A stretch of 42,329 nucleotides of DNA from Comamonadaceae bacterium (GCA_027485235.1 JAIXRJ010000032.1:1-42329); one strand, 5' to 3'; numbered from the stretch's first letter, positions 8,487 to 17,333 are shown. Notes: generated by a model not told the origin, from the letters alone. A program made the numbers and translations.

Positions 8487-10241
8487 TCAGTGGTTCGCGC
8501 TGAACTGCAAGGCCGCCAAGCTGGCATACAAACCGCCTTTGGCCTGCAACTCGGTGTGGGTGCCTTGCTCCATCAGGCGTCCACGCTCAAGCACCCAGAT
8601 CACATCGGCGCGCTGCACCGTGGCCAATCGGTGAGCAATCACCAAGGTGGTGCGCCCGACCATGGCTTTGTCCAGGGCCGCTTGCACCATTTTTTCGCTT
8701 TGCGCATCGAGCGCACTGGTGGCTTCATCCAACAGCAAGAGCGGCGGGTTTTTCAGGATGGCACGCGCAATCGCGATGCGCTGGCGTTGCCCGCCCGACA
8801 AGCGCACGCCCCGGTCGCCCAGATAGGTGTCAAAACCCTCGGGCAGTTCGCGGATGAATTCCCGCGCGTAAGCCGCTTCGGCTGCGGCATGCACCTCGTC
8901 CAGGCTGGCCTCTGGCCTGCCATAGCGGATGTTGTCGATCACCGTGCCCGAAAAAATAACCGGCTCCTGCGGCACGATGGCCATGCGGTGACGCAGGTCG
9001 TGCAAGTCCATTTGGTCGATCGGCACACCATCGAGCACGATGCGGCCCGACTGCGGATCGTGAAAGCGCATGAGCAGATCGAACAAGGTGGTTTTGCCTG
9101 CGCCACTGGGGCCCACCACGGCCACGGTCTGGCCTGCCTGAATCTGGCCACTGAGCTGATCCAGCGCCCATGTGTCGGGGCGTGAGGGGTAGTGAAAACG
9201 CACCGACTCCAGCTGCACAGAGGAGCCGCCTTGGGGCCAGGGCGCTTGTTGTGCTTGGGGAGCCGACTTGAGGTTGGACTCGTTGTGCAGCAACTCCATC
9301 AAACGCTCTGTTGCGCCCGCTGCGCGCAGCAAGTCACCGTACACCTCGCCCAGCACCGCAAAAGCACTGGCCAGCAAGATGACGTAGAACACTGTTTCGC
9401 CCAACTGACCCGCAGTGCTGGTGCCTGCGCGCACAGCCAACGTGCCCATGTACAAGCCCCAGAGCAAAACCGCGCTGGAAGCCATGATGATGAAGCCCAC
9501 CAGCACGGCGCGTGCACGGATGCGCCCCAGCGCTGTGCCCAAGGCGCGTTGGGTGGAGTCGATGAAGCGCTCGGTTTCGCGGCCTTCGGCGGTGTAGCTT
9601 TGCACCACACTGATGGCGTTCAGCACCTCAGAAGCGATGGCGCTCGAATCGGCCACACGGTCTTGGTTGGCACGCGACAAGCGCCGAACACGTCGCCCCA
9701 GATACACACTGGGGAAAATCACCGCCGCCAACACGGCCACCACTTGGAGCATGAGCACCGGGTTGGTCCACACCAGCATGATCAGCGCCCCCGCCCCCAT
9801 GACCAGATTGCGCAGGCCCATGGAAAAAGAAGAACCCACCACAGTTTGCACCAAAGTGGTGTCATTGGTCAGGCGCGAGAGCACCTCGCCCGACTGGGTG
9901 GTCTCAAAAAAGTCCGGACTTTGCTTGAGCACATGGCCGTACACCGCATTGCGCAAGTCACCCGTGATGCGCTCGCCCAGCCAGCTCACGGTGTAGTAAC
10001 GCCCCGAAGAAAAAACGGCCAATGCCACTGCCACAACAAACAACTGCAAAAAATTGCCCGACAACTGCTCAGCCGTGGCCCCATTGGCCAAACCCTGGTC
10101 GATCAATTGACGAAGCACCCACGGAAAAGCCAATGTGGTCGCGGCAGCCAACAACAAAAACAAAGCGGCAAAGCCCATGGCCAAGCGGTAGGGCTTGAAA
10201 AACGGGGCCAAGCCCGAGAGGGATTTGGGAGATGTAGCCAT
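8487..10241 (-). CDS. MsbA-like ABC exporter (fused permease and ATPase)
   Basis: A 584-residue half-transporter that would work as a homodimer in the inner membrane. About 300 N-terminal residues form the six-helix type-1 exporter domain. The ATPase domain follows, with Walker A GPSGAGKTT, signature LSGGQRQR, Walker B LLLLDEATSALD and the H-loop IAHRL. Members of this subgroup are annotated as lipid A, lipid or multidrug exporters; the sequence alone does not choose. The ATG at 10241 is preferred over the TTG at 10247, and no strong Shine-Dalgarno sequence is visible. It stands alone, ending at the shared terminator with the RRM gene. Confidence 0.9.
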   Translation of the reverse strand: MATSPKSLSGLAPFFKPYRLAMGFAALFLLLAAATTLAFPWVLRQLIDQGLANGATAEQLSGNFLQLFVVAVALAVFSSGRYYTVSWLGERITGDLRNAVYGHVLKQSPDFFETTQSGEVLSRLTNDTTLVQTVVGSSFSMGLRNLVMGAGALIMLVWTNPVLMLQVVAVLAAVIFPSVYLGRRVRRLSRANQDRVADSSAIASEVLNAISVVQSYTAEGRETERFIDSTQRALGTALGRIRARAVLVGFIIMASSAVLLWGLYMGTLAVRAGTSTAGQLGETVFYVILLASAFAVLGEVYGDLLRAAGATERLMELLHNESNLKSAPQAQQAPWPQGGSSVQLESVRFHYPSRPDTWALDQLSGQIQAGQTVAVVGPSGAGKTTLFDLLMRFHDPQSGRIVLDGVPIDQMDLHDLRHRMAIVPQEPVIFSGTVIDNIRYGRPEASLDEVHAAAEAAYAREFIRELPEGFDTYLGDRGVRLSGGQRQRIAIARAILKNPPLLLLDEATSALDAQSEKMVQAALDKAMVGRTTLVIAHRLATVQRADVIWVLERGRLMEQGTHTELQAKGGLYASLAALQFSANH

Positions 10242-10390
10242 GGACAATCAAAAAAATCAATGCAAAAAGAAGGCACAAAACAGCCCAACTAGCATAACGG
10301 CAAACCAAGCTACCAAAAGGGGGATCCCCAGAGCCAAGGCGGCAGGTCTTCTCAGCACTGACGGCCAGAGCCATCAGCGCAAAGCATGGC

Positions 10391-11377
10391 TTACAGATCG
10401 ATCACCACATTGCCCACTGTTTGTCCCGCTTCGACCGTGCGGTGCGCCAAAGCGACCTGGTTGAGCGCAAAGCGCGCGCCAATACAGTGCTGCAACTGCT
10501 GGGCAGACAGCATCGCCGACAAGCGCGCCACAGCCCCTTGCCGATCGGCTGCGGTCAAGTCGTACACCAGGAAAAATTTGACCCCCATCGACTGGTACAA
10601 CCAAGGCCGAAACGGCAGTGGAACCGACAGCGCGTTGGAGCCATAACACACCACTTGCCCGTGCGCAGTCAATGCGCCCTCGCTGGCCCAAGCCGCTGTT
10701 GTCGAAAAATCCATGTCAATGATCACATCGGCACCACGGCCCTGGGTGAGGGCTTTCACGCGCTCGGGCACCGGCTCGGTTTTGTAAAAAATCGCCTCTT
10801 GCATGCCTGCCGCTTGGGCGTGCGCCGCCTTGGCCTCGGAGCCGACGGTGCCGATCACACGACCGCCAGCCTGCGTCACCATTTGCGTGATGTAGTGGCC
10901 CACGGCCGATGAGGCCCCGGTGACCAAGACCGTTTGCCCACGCAGATCACCGCTCAAACGCTCGGCCAAAATCACCGCCTGCACGGCGGTCAGACCGGGT
11001 ATACCCATACACGCCCCGGCGGCAAAATCGACACTGTCGGGCAAACTCACCGCTTGTGCGGCGGGCAAAGCGATGTAATCGGCGCAAGTCCCCCAAGCGC
11101 GCTGCCACTGACCATTCCATATCCAGACGCGCTCTCCAACGCGCGAGGCGGGCACACCGGCCCCCACCGCTTCGATCACGCCTGCCCCGTCGCTGTGCGG
11201 CACGATCAAAGGGTCACCCACAGGGCGGGCACGGCGCGACTTGACGTCCGACGGATTCACGCCGGAAGTGGCCAAGCGCACCAGCACCTCACCGGCTTGC
11301 GCATTGGGTTTGGGCAAATCGCCCAGCACCATCACATCTTGGGCTTCGCCGTTGCGGCTGTACCAGGCTGCTTTCAT
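10391..11377 (-). CDS. Quinone oxidoreductase / medium-chain zinc-independent dehydrogenase
   Basis: A 328-residue MDR-superfamily oxidoreductase of the NADPH:quinone reductase type. An N-terminal GroES-like domain (GEVLVRLATSGVNPSDVKSR, about 29-48) is followed by a Rossmann domain with the nucleotide motif VLVTGASSAVGHYI (about 150-163). The catalytic zinc ligands of alcohol dehydrogenases are not apparent. The ATG at 11377 is well supported by AAGGAG ten to fifteen bases upstream. The gene is monocistronic and divergent from the DUF2237 gene. The substrate is unknown; quinones or reactive enals are plausible from the family. Confidence 0.88.
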   Translation of the reverse strand: MKAAWYSRNGEAQDVMVLGDLPKPNAQAGEVLVRLATSGVNPSDVKSRRARPVGDPLIVPHSDGAGVIEAVGAGVPASRVGERVWIWNGQWQRAWGTCADYIALPAAQAVSLPDSVDFAAGACMGIPGLTAVQAVILAERLSGDLRGQTVLVTGASSAVGHYITQMVTQAGGRVIGTVGSEAKAAHAQAAGMQEAIFYKTEPVPERVKALTQGRGADVIIDMDFSTTAAWASEGALTAHGQVVCYGSNALSVPLPFRPWLYQSMGVKFFLVYDLTAADRQGAVARLSAMLSAQQLQHCIGARFALNQVALAHRTVEAGQTVGNVVIDL

Positions 11378-11621
11378 GAAAAATCTCCTTGATGGATTAA
11401 CAATGTTTGCTCAGTCCAGACCGTCCCACAAGAGCTTGCACCCCGTGATGAACATGCCCAGACATTTTATTTCTCACGGATTAAAGCCACTGTCATGTGC
11501 GCATCTCACCCGCTTGGATGCAAAAACCCTGCAGCGCAAGAACCTATTGCACACAAGCAACGCTTCAACTGAGCAAGTGACCCCACAATCTCAATCCTGC
11601 CAACTTAGTATTTGGAAACCC

Positions 11622-11996
11622 ATGACCCGCTCCGGCTTGAATGTTCTCGGTGGCGAATTGATGCCCTGCTCATATGACCCGCTCACGGGTTATTTCAGGG
11701 ATGGTTGCTGCAACACCAGCAACGAAGATGTGGGTACCCATGTGATTTGTGCCAAAGTCACCCAGTCATTTTTGGATTTCTCCAAAACCAGAGGCAACGA
11801 CTTGATGACGCCTCGACCATCACACCGCTTTGCTGGCCTGAAAGCGGGAGACCGGTGGTGTCTTTGCGCCCTGAGATGGTTGGAAGCTTTTCAAGCGGGA
11901 GTGGCTCCCTATGTTGTGCTGGAAAGCACCCACCAAAAAGCCTTGCAATACGTGACCCTGGACCAGCTGCAAGAGTTTGCCTGGGTCCCGCATTGA
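11622..11996 (+). CDS. DUF2237 family protein
   Basis: A 124-residue protein that matches the DUF2237 family over its whole length. The conserved segments are LNVLGGEL, CSYDPLTGYFRDGCCNT, GTHVICAKVT, GNDLMTPRP, FAGLKAGDRWCLCALRW and VVLESTHQKAL. Conserved cysteines (the GCC pair and CLC) suggest a metal or redox site, but the function is unknown in the family. The start is the ATG at 11622, just before the conserved block; the longer upstream frame overlaps the oxidoreductase gene and is not needed. It converges with the Rrf2 gene, four bases apart. Confidence 0.85.
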   Translation: MTRSGLNVLGGELMPCSYDPLTGYFRDGCCNTSNEDVGTHVICAKVTQSFLDFSKTRGNDLMTPRPSHRFAGLKAGDRWCLCALRWLEAFQAGVAPYVVLESTHQKALQYVTLDQLQEFAWVPH

Positions 11997-12000
11997 CAAC

Positions 12001-12495
12001 TCACATCATCATGCTGAGCTGAAACACCGAGTTCGGCGCACGGGGCATGACCGGGGCAGGAAGTGGTTTGAGTCTGAACTGGCCCATCATCGAAGTCACG
12101 CGCGCATCAGGCGGCATGAAAGGCACGGCCACATCCGAAAGGCTTTGGGCTTGCAGCAAGGACTGCATGGTGATTTGGATATCGGATTCGAGGTTTTTCA
12201 TGGGGTGATCCCCTTCTGGGTAAAGCGCGTCGAAGCTGTGCACTTCTTCAAAATGCTTGACCACATCCCACAAGCTGATGTCTTCAGGATTGCCCCGGAT
12301 CTGGTAGCCGCCCCCTGGACCACGGTGGGCACGGATCAAGCCGGCTTCACGCAGCTCTTTCAAAATCGATTCAGTGTATGAAGACGACAAAGACAAGCCG
12401 CTGGCGATCTCTTCCGTGGTCACTGGTTTGACCACTGAACGCGACGTGATGAACACAGCAATATCAAGGGCTTTGACTGTTTTCTTGAGGATCAT
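12001..12495 (-). CDS. Rrf2-family transcriptional regulator lacking cysteines
   Basis: A 164-residue DNA-binding protein. The winged helix-turn-helix is clear (about 1-80): the VTTEEIASGLSLSSSYTESILKELREAGLI helices (given here only as a region, about 25-54) and the wing RGPGGGYQI. IscR and NsrR use three cysteines for an iron-sulfur cluster; this protein contains no cysteine anywhere. It must therefore sense something else or be constitutive. The C-terminal 60 residues are proline/methionine rich and end SMMM. The ATG at 12495 has a good GGAGAA Shine-Dalgarno sequence. A promoter and a palindrome upstream suggest autoregulation. Confidence 0.88.
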   Translation of the reverse strand: MILKKTVKALDIAVFITSRSVVKPVTTEEIASGLSLSSSYTESILKELREAGLIRAHRGPGGGYQIRGNPEDISLWDVVKHFEEVHSFDALYPEGDHPMKNLESDIQITMQSLLQAQSLSDVAVPFMPPDARVTSMMGQFRLKPLPAPVMPRAPNSVFQLSMMM

Positions 12496-12519
12496 GGCGT
12501 TCTCCGTTAATGATGAGAT

Positions 12520-12572
12520 ATTCTATGACCACTCAGTCACAAAACAACCAATAATTTTCAAATCATTTGAAA
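12520..12572 (-). promoter_or_regulatory. Promoter and palindromic operator of the Rrf2 gene
   Basis: On the minus strand a TTGTTT -35 (12542-12547) and TAGAAT -10 (12520-12525) are separated by 16 bases. Just upstream sits a perfect seven-base palindrome, TTTCAAA-TCA-TTTGAAA (12556-12572). Its size and symmetry fit a dimeric regulator site, probably for Rrf2 itself. Confidence 0.45.
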
Positions 12573-12677
12573 TTAGCCAAAAATGACTTATTTGATATTC
12601 ATAAGATGGGGTCATTGGCCCGGTGCCGCGCCGCAAACCCCACATTGCCCAGCGCACCTGATCAGCGCTGACAGCAC

Positions 12678-13244
12678 ATGAAACGCCATGTGGGTGCTGT
12701 GCTGATCGTCCTCACCAGTTTGTTGGTGATCGACACCCATGTGGATTGGGTTCAGCAAGACGGCCGCGGCTTGCTGGAGGTGAATGGCTTGCGCTTGGAT
12801 GTGCGCGGATGGGCGGCAGATCAGGTGCTGCAATGGCGTCGCCATTGCACCGCCGTTCACACCTTGCCAACACAAGACCCTGGCGCCCTTGCGGTGATCA
12901 ATGCAATCCGCCAACACAGCCTGCCCGATTCGCAAAGTGCACGCGCTTTGCAATTGCAGCAATGGGGAGAATGGACTGTGGCAGATGTGGTCTTTGACAC
13001 CCTCAATCCCAGTCTGGTGGTGTTGCGCCTGAAAGCCGGTCAATGGCAGGTTCAAGACCAAGCGGTGTGGAGCGGATCGACCGCCCCTTGGCACAGCGGT
13101 GACCTGGTGCGCCGCTACCTGCGCCAACAAGCACCCGATCTGCCTTCTGAATTGCTGTCATGTGTGACCGTCGATTCAGCGCGATACGGCACCGGGCCTG
13201 GCGGGCTGGGACCGAGGTCTTCCATCCAGGACGCCAAGCCATGA
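12678..13244 (+). CDS. Unknown protein with N-terminal membrane anchor, coupled to photolyase gene
   Basis: A 188-residue protein that I do not recognise. It begins with a short positive stretch and a hydrophobic segment (about 5-19, VGAVLIVLTSLLVID), so it is either membrane-anchored or exported. The rest is soluble, rich in Trp, Gln and Val, with few Cys. No catalytic motif is seen. Its stop overlaps the ATG of the next gene as ATGA, so it should be translated together with the photolyase homologue. The start ATG at 12678 has no clear Shine-Dalgarno sequence. The coupling is the only clue to function. Confidence 0.65.
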   Translation: MKRHVGAVLIVLTSLLVIDTHVDWVQQDGRGLLEVNGLRLDVRGWAADQVLQWRRHCTAVHTLPTQDPGALAVINAIRQHSLPDSQSARALQLQQWGEWTVADVVFDTLNPSLVVLRLKAGQWQVQDQAVWSGSTAPWHSGDLVRRYLRQQAPDLPSELLSCVTVDSARYGTGPGGLGPRSSIQDAKP

Positions 13245-14839
13245 CTTACCGGGTGGTTTGGTTCAAACGCGACCTGCGCCTGCATGACCATGCCGCATTG
13301 ACGCACGCTGCAGCCATTGGGCCGGTGCTGTGCCTGTACATCGTCGAGCCGGATCTGTGGGCGCAGCCCGATGCCGCCTTGCAGCACTTTGAATTTGTGC
13401 GCGAATCTCTGACTGAGTTGGACCAAGAACTGCGCTCACTGGGCGGCCGCTTGCAGGTGCGCATGGGGCCTGCAGTGCAGGTGCTGGCCGCGCTGCATGC
13501 ACAGGCGCCCTTTGCCCAATTGCTGGCGCACCAAGAAACCGGCAACGCCTTCACCTACGAGCGCGACCTGCAAGTGGGCGCTTGGTGCCGCAGTGCAGGC
13601 GTGGGCTGGACCGAGTTTGCGCAGTTTGGTGTGGTGCGCCGCCTCAAAAGCCGCAACACCTGGCAAGCCCGCTGGGAAGCGCACATGGCCGCGCCCCAAG
13701 CAGCATTGCCCCGTTTGCACTTTTTTCATGCGCCTGAAAATGCAGGCTCCGATGCGATGACACCGCCAAGCGGCCTGCAGCACAACCCACCCGAACGCCA
13801 ACGCGGGGGCCGTCGCTGGGGGCTCGACACCTTGCACAGTTTTTTGGATGCACGGGCGCTGGGTTACCGTGGCGGCATCTCTTCGCCACTGTCTTCGCCC
13901 ACCGCGTGTTCGCGCATATCGGCCTACTTGGCCTATGGCTGCATCAGCATGCGCGAAGTGGTGCAAAGCACCCGCGCTGCGCTTGACGCTTTGCCGCCAC
14001 AGGCCAGCAGGCACCGCGCAGGCTTGACGGGCTTTGTCAGCCGTTTGTATTGGCATTGCCACTTCATCCAAAAGCTCGAAAGCGAGCCCGAAATCGAGTG
14101 GCGCAACATGCATCGGGGTTACGACGGCCTGCGCGAAGACGGCTGGAACGACACGCACTTTGCCGCCCTGACCTCGGCCCGCACCGGTTGGCCCATGGTG
14201 GACGCCTGTGTGGTCATGCTCTACCAAACCGGTTGGCTCAACTTTCGCATGCGGGCCATGCTGGTGTCGGTGGCGGCTTACCCGATGTGGCTGGACTGGC
14301 GGCCCGTGGGCCATTGGCTGGCCACGCAGTTTCTCGACTACGAACCCGGCATCCACTGGAGCCAGCTGCAAATGCAGTCGGGCACCACCGGCATCAACAC
14401 CACACGGGTTTACAACCCGATCAAACAAGCGCAAGACCACGACCCCAAAGGCATCTTTGTGCGCCGCTGGCTGCCGCACATGCGGCGTGTGCCCGACACC
14501 TGGTTGTTCGAGCCTTGGCTCATGCCCCCTGAGGTGCAACGCCACTGCGGCCTGACGGTGGGCAGCGGGCCTGATGCCGACATTCCCCTGCCGGTGGTGG
14601 ACTTGGCCGAGGCCACACGCACATCCAAAGCCGCGCTGCACGCCCGGCGTGCCGAACCCGGCGTGAAAGCGGGCAAAAAAGCCATCGTTGACAAACACGC
14701 CTCGCGCAAACATGGCACGGGCCAGCAACGCGACGTGTTCACCCGCGACAGCGACACCCCCAAGACCGGCCGCCGCAAGTCGGCCAAGTCCTCTTCAAAC
14801 AACACACCACCCAGCTCACAGCTGGGCTTTGACTTTTAA
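13241..14839 (+). CDS. Divergent cryptochrome/photolyase-family flavoprotein
   Basis: A 532-residue photolyase-superfamily protein. It has an N-terminal alpha/beta antenna domain (VVWFKRDLRLHDHAAL), a C-terminal FAD-binding domain (about 215-430) and a basic low-complexity tail (about 455-525) ending QLGFDF. By my alignment to E. coli photolyase, Glu274 is Gly264, Trp277 is Ser267 and Trp384 is Gln375. The loop with flavin-contacting Asn378 is about three residues shorter (DYEPGIHW, 366-373); the electron-transfer Trp382 is kept as Trp373. Canonical CPD repair is therefore doubtful. The start at 13241 opens directly with the domain. The gene lies between an unknown protein and a cry-DASH. Confidence 0.88.
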   Translation: MTYRVVWFKRDLRLHDHAALTHAAAIGPVLCLYIVEPDLWAQPDAALQHFEFVRESLTELDQELRSLGGRLQVRMGPAVQVLAALHAQAPFAQLLAHQETGNAFTYERDLQVGAWCRSAGVGWTEFAQFGVVRRLKSRNTWQARWEAHMAAPQAALPRLHFFHAPENAGSDAMTPPSGLQHNPPERQRGGRRWGLDTLHSFLDARALGYRGGISSPLSSPTACSRISAYLAYGCISMREVVQSTRAALDALPPQASRHRAGLTGFVSRLYWHCHFIQKLESEPEIEWRNMHRGYDGLREDGWNDTHFAALTSARTGWPMVDACVVMLYQTGWLNFRMRAMLVSVAAYPMWLDWRPVGHWLATQFLDYEPGIHWSQLQMQSGTTGINTTRVYNPIKQAQDHDPKGIFVRRWLPHMRRVPDTWLFEPWLMPPEVQRHCGLTVGSGPDADIPLPVVDLAEATRTSKAALHARRAEPGVKAGKKAIVDKHASRKHGTGQQRDVFTRDSDTPKTGRRKSAKSSSNNTPPSSQLGFDF

Positions 14840-14842
14840 GCC

Positions 14843-16177
14843 ATGCGCACCACGATTTTCTGGTTTCGAAACGACTTGCGCCTGCACGACCAACGCGCCC
14901 TGAAACAAGCGATTGAGCACGCCCAAACCCATCAACAAGCCCTGCTGATGATTTATGTGCACGAATCTGCGCAAGACGAAACCGCCGCCTGGGGCTTTCG
15001 CCGCATGGGCGCGCACCGCAGGCGTTTTGTAGCCGACACGCTGCAAGACCTGCAAAACTCGCTGATGACTTTGGGCCAGCGCCTGATGTTGCTGCACGGC
15101 CGCGTGGCCGAAGTGCTGCCCGACTGCGCACGTTGGGTACAAGCCGACACCGTGTTTTGCGAAGACATTGCCGCGCCCGAAGAAGAAGCGCAGGTGCAAG
15201 CCCTGATCAACGCGGGCCTTAACGTCAAAACCCTGTGGCAGTCCAGCCTGATCGAGCCTGACGCCCTGCCCTTTGCGGCCGAAGACATGCCGCAGGTCTT
15301 CACCGAGTTTCGCCAGCGCATCGAATCCAAGGGGCTCAAACCTTTGGCACCCTTGCCTGCACTCACCCAGCTGCCTGCGCCTCCAGGTGAGCCCACGAGC
15401 GCATGGGCCAGCTTTCCCGGCTGGACAGAAGACGCATTCAAGCTGCTGCAAGCCCACACCGAAGACGACGCGCACACGCGGTCCAACTTCCCGTACACCC
15501 AAGCGCAGTGCCGAGGCGGCGAAACCAGCGCTTTGGCCCACCTGCAAAGCTACCTTACGCCGCCATGGCCCGACCGCTACAAGCAAACCCGCAACGGCCT
15601 GCAAGGCCAGCACACCAGCAGCCACTGGTCGCCCTGGTTGGCCACGGGCGCGGTGTCGGCTCGCCGCATTTGGGCCGAGCTCCAAGCCTACGAACAAACA
15701 CACGGCAGCAACGACGGGACCTATTGGCTGTGGTTTGAGCTTTTGTGGCGCGACAACTTCCGCATGCTGCACCTGCAACACGGCCCGCAACTCTATGCTG
15801 CGCGCGGCTTGTCCAACTTGCCCAAGCCCTCGCATTACCCCAAAGATTTTCAGCGCTGGTGCCAAGGCCAAACCGGCGAGCCCATCGTGGACGCGGGCAT
15901 GCGCGAACTGGCGGCCACGGGCTTTACCTCGAACCGCATGCGCCAGATCGTGGCGAGCTTTTTGGTGCATGACCTGTCTTGTGACTGGCGGGCAGGTGCC
16001 GCCTGGTTCGAATCGCAATTGGTGGACTTCGATGTCAGCAGCAACCAAGGCAACTGGCTGTACGTCAGCGGGCGCGGCACCGACCCGCGTGTCGGCAGGC
16101 GCTTCAACCCCACCAAACAAGCCCAAGACCACGACCCACAAGGTCGGTTTCAAAAGGCCTGGCTTTCAAACTGCTGA
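14843..16177 (+). CDS. Cryptochrome DASH
   Basis: A 444-residue blue-light flavoprotein of the DASH family, whose members repair CPDs in single-stranded DNA and may signal. It opens with TTIFWFRNDLRLHDQRAL. The active-site Glu299 and Trp302 (FELLWRDNFR), flavin-contacting Asn401 and Trp405 (SSNQGNW), and Tyr407 in place of photolyase Trp384 are all DASH-typical, as is YVSGRGTDPRVGRRFN. The ending AWLSNC is short compared with many DASH proteins. The gene starts three bases after the previous stop, so it is cotranscribed. The octapeptide KQAQDHDP occurs in both neighbours at the equivalent place, as expected for paralogous domains. Confidence 0.93.
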   Translation: MRTTIFWFRNDLRLHDQRALKQAIEHAQTHQQALLMIYVHESAQDETAAWGFRRMGAHRRRFVADTLQDLQNSLMTLGQRLMLLHGRVAEVLPDCARWVQADTVFCEDIAAPEEEAQVQALINAGLNVKTLWQSSLIEPDALPFAAEDMPQVFTEFRQRIESKGLKPLAPLPALTQLPAPPGEPTSAWASFPGWTEDAFKLLQAHTEDDAHTRSNFPYTQAQCRGGETSALAHLQSYLTPPWPDRYKQTRNGLQGQHTSSHWSPWLATGAVSARRIWAELQAYEQTHGSNDGTYWLWFELLWRDNFRMLHLQHGPQLYAARGLSNLPKPSHYPKDFQRWCQGQTGEPIVDAGMRELAATGFTSNRMRQIVASFLVHDLSCDWRAGAAWFESQLVDFDVSSNQGNWLYVSGRGTDPRVGRRFNPTKQAQDHDPQGRFQKAWLSNC

Positions 16178-16385
16178 TCCAGCCCTTTCAAGTTTGAAGT
16201 GAAAGGCCTGTCTTGGGCACAGCGGTCAGCGATGCATTCTGAGTGCGAGCCCCACCGCCTGGGCGATGGGTGGTGGTCTGCGAGGCTTCATCGCGGCAAG
16301 GGCGCAAGGGCGCAAGGATAATGCCCAGCATGACATTTCTCACCGCTTACTGCACCCTTGGTCACCACCCGATCAGAGCCACAAC

Positions 16386-17333
16386 ATGCTGAGCGGTGTT
16401 TTGTTCGCTTTGGCCGCGGGTCTCATGTGGGGCCTGGTGTTTGTCGGTCCCCTGATGCTGCCCGAATACCCCGCTGCGCTGCACACCTTTGGCCGGTATC
16501 TGGCCTTTGGCCTCATCGCCCTGCCGCTCGCATTCATGGACCGCGCAGAAATCAAACGCCTGACACGCGCCGACTGGTTGGCAGCGCTCAAATTGGCAGC
16601 GATTGGCAACGTGCTTTATTACCTGTTTTTGGCCAGTGCCATACAGCGCGCAGGCGGCGCACTGCCCACCATGGTCATCGGCACGCTGCCTGTGGTGATC
16701 GCCGTGGCGGCCAACCTGCTCAACCACCAGCGTGACGGGCGCTTTCCGTGGCTCAAATTGACCCCGCCTTTGGCGCTGATTTTGTTGGGCATTGCCTGCG
16801 TCAACCATGTTGAGTGGACTGCCCTGCTGCAAAACCCACAGGCCGACACGGGCCGTTACATCACCGGGGCCGCTTTGGCCGTGGGCGCAGTGGCCTGCTG
16901 GACTTGGTACCCCCTGAAAAATGCCGACTGGCTGCGCGGCCACCCCGAGCGCAACCCCCGCGTGTGGGCCACGGCGCAAGGCATTGCCACCTTACCGCTG
17001 GCCCTGCTGGGTTACGCCGCCTACTGGCTTTGGGCCATCGCCTCACATGACCCACTGCCCATGCCGCTCGGGCCTCGCCCGCTGGAGTTTGTCGGCCTCA
17101 TGGTGGCCATCGGCTTGTTCGCCTCGTGGCTGGGCACCTTGTGTTGGAACGCCGCCAGCCAACGCCTGCCCACAGCCCTGGCCGGTCAACTCATCGTGTT
17201 CGAAACCCTGTCAGCCCTGGCCTACGCCTTTTGGCTGCGCGGCCAGTGGCCCGAGCCGCTGACGCTGGCCGGCATTGCCTTGCTGGTGGTGGGGGTCATG
17301 GGTGGGGTCAGGGTGAAAGCAAAAACCGCCTAA
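16386..17333 (+). CDS. DMT-superfamily (EamA-type) permease
   Basis: A 315-residue integral membrane protein with about ten hydrophobic segments in two halves, the drug/metabolite transporter layout (for example LSGVLFALAAGLMWGLVFVG at the start and LTLAGIALLVVGVMGGVRV at the end). The ATG at 16386 begins the first helix; upstream in-frame codons back to 16266 give a charged nonmembrane stretch. No Shine-Dalgarno sequence is evident. The preceding intergenic stretch has an imperfect hairpin (CCTTTCA 16184-16190 with TGAAAGG 16200-16206), without a T run. The substrate cannot be read from the sequence; amino acids or metabolites are typical. Confidence 0.85.
   Translation: MLSGVLFALAAGLMWGLVFVGPLMLPEYPAALHTFGRYLAFGLIALPLAFMDRAEIKRLTRADWLAALKLAAIGNVLYYLFLASAIQRAGGALPTMVIGTLPVVIAVAANLLNHQRDGRFPWLKLTPPLALILLGIACVNHVEWTALLQNPQADTGRYITGAALAVGAVACWTWYPLKNADWLRGHPERNPRVWATAQGIATLPLALLGYAAYWLWAIASHDPLPMPLGPRPLEFVGLMVAIGLFASWLGTLCWNAASQRLPTALAGQLIVFETLSALAYAFWLRGQWPEPLTLAGIALLVVGVMGGVRVKAKTA

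Noticed and set aside
13160..13240. Longer start of the photolyase homologue at 13160
   Set aside because: The added residues are a shadow of the upstream gene; the ATG at 13241 overlaps its stop and begins with the conserved VVWFKRDLRLHDHAAL.
16184..16206. Hairpin after cry-DASH as a terminator
   Set aside because: Seven-base stem but no T run on either side.
16298..16318. Short tandem copy of GGGCGCAAG before the DMT permease
   Set aside because: Only two copies, within reach of chance in GC-rich DNA.
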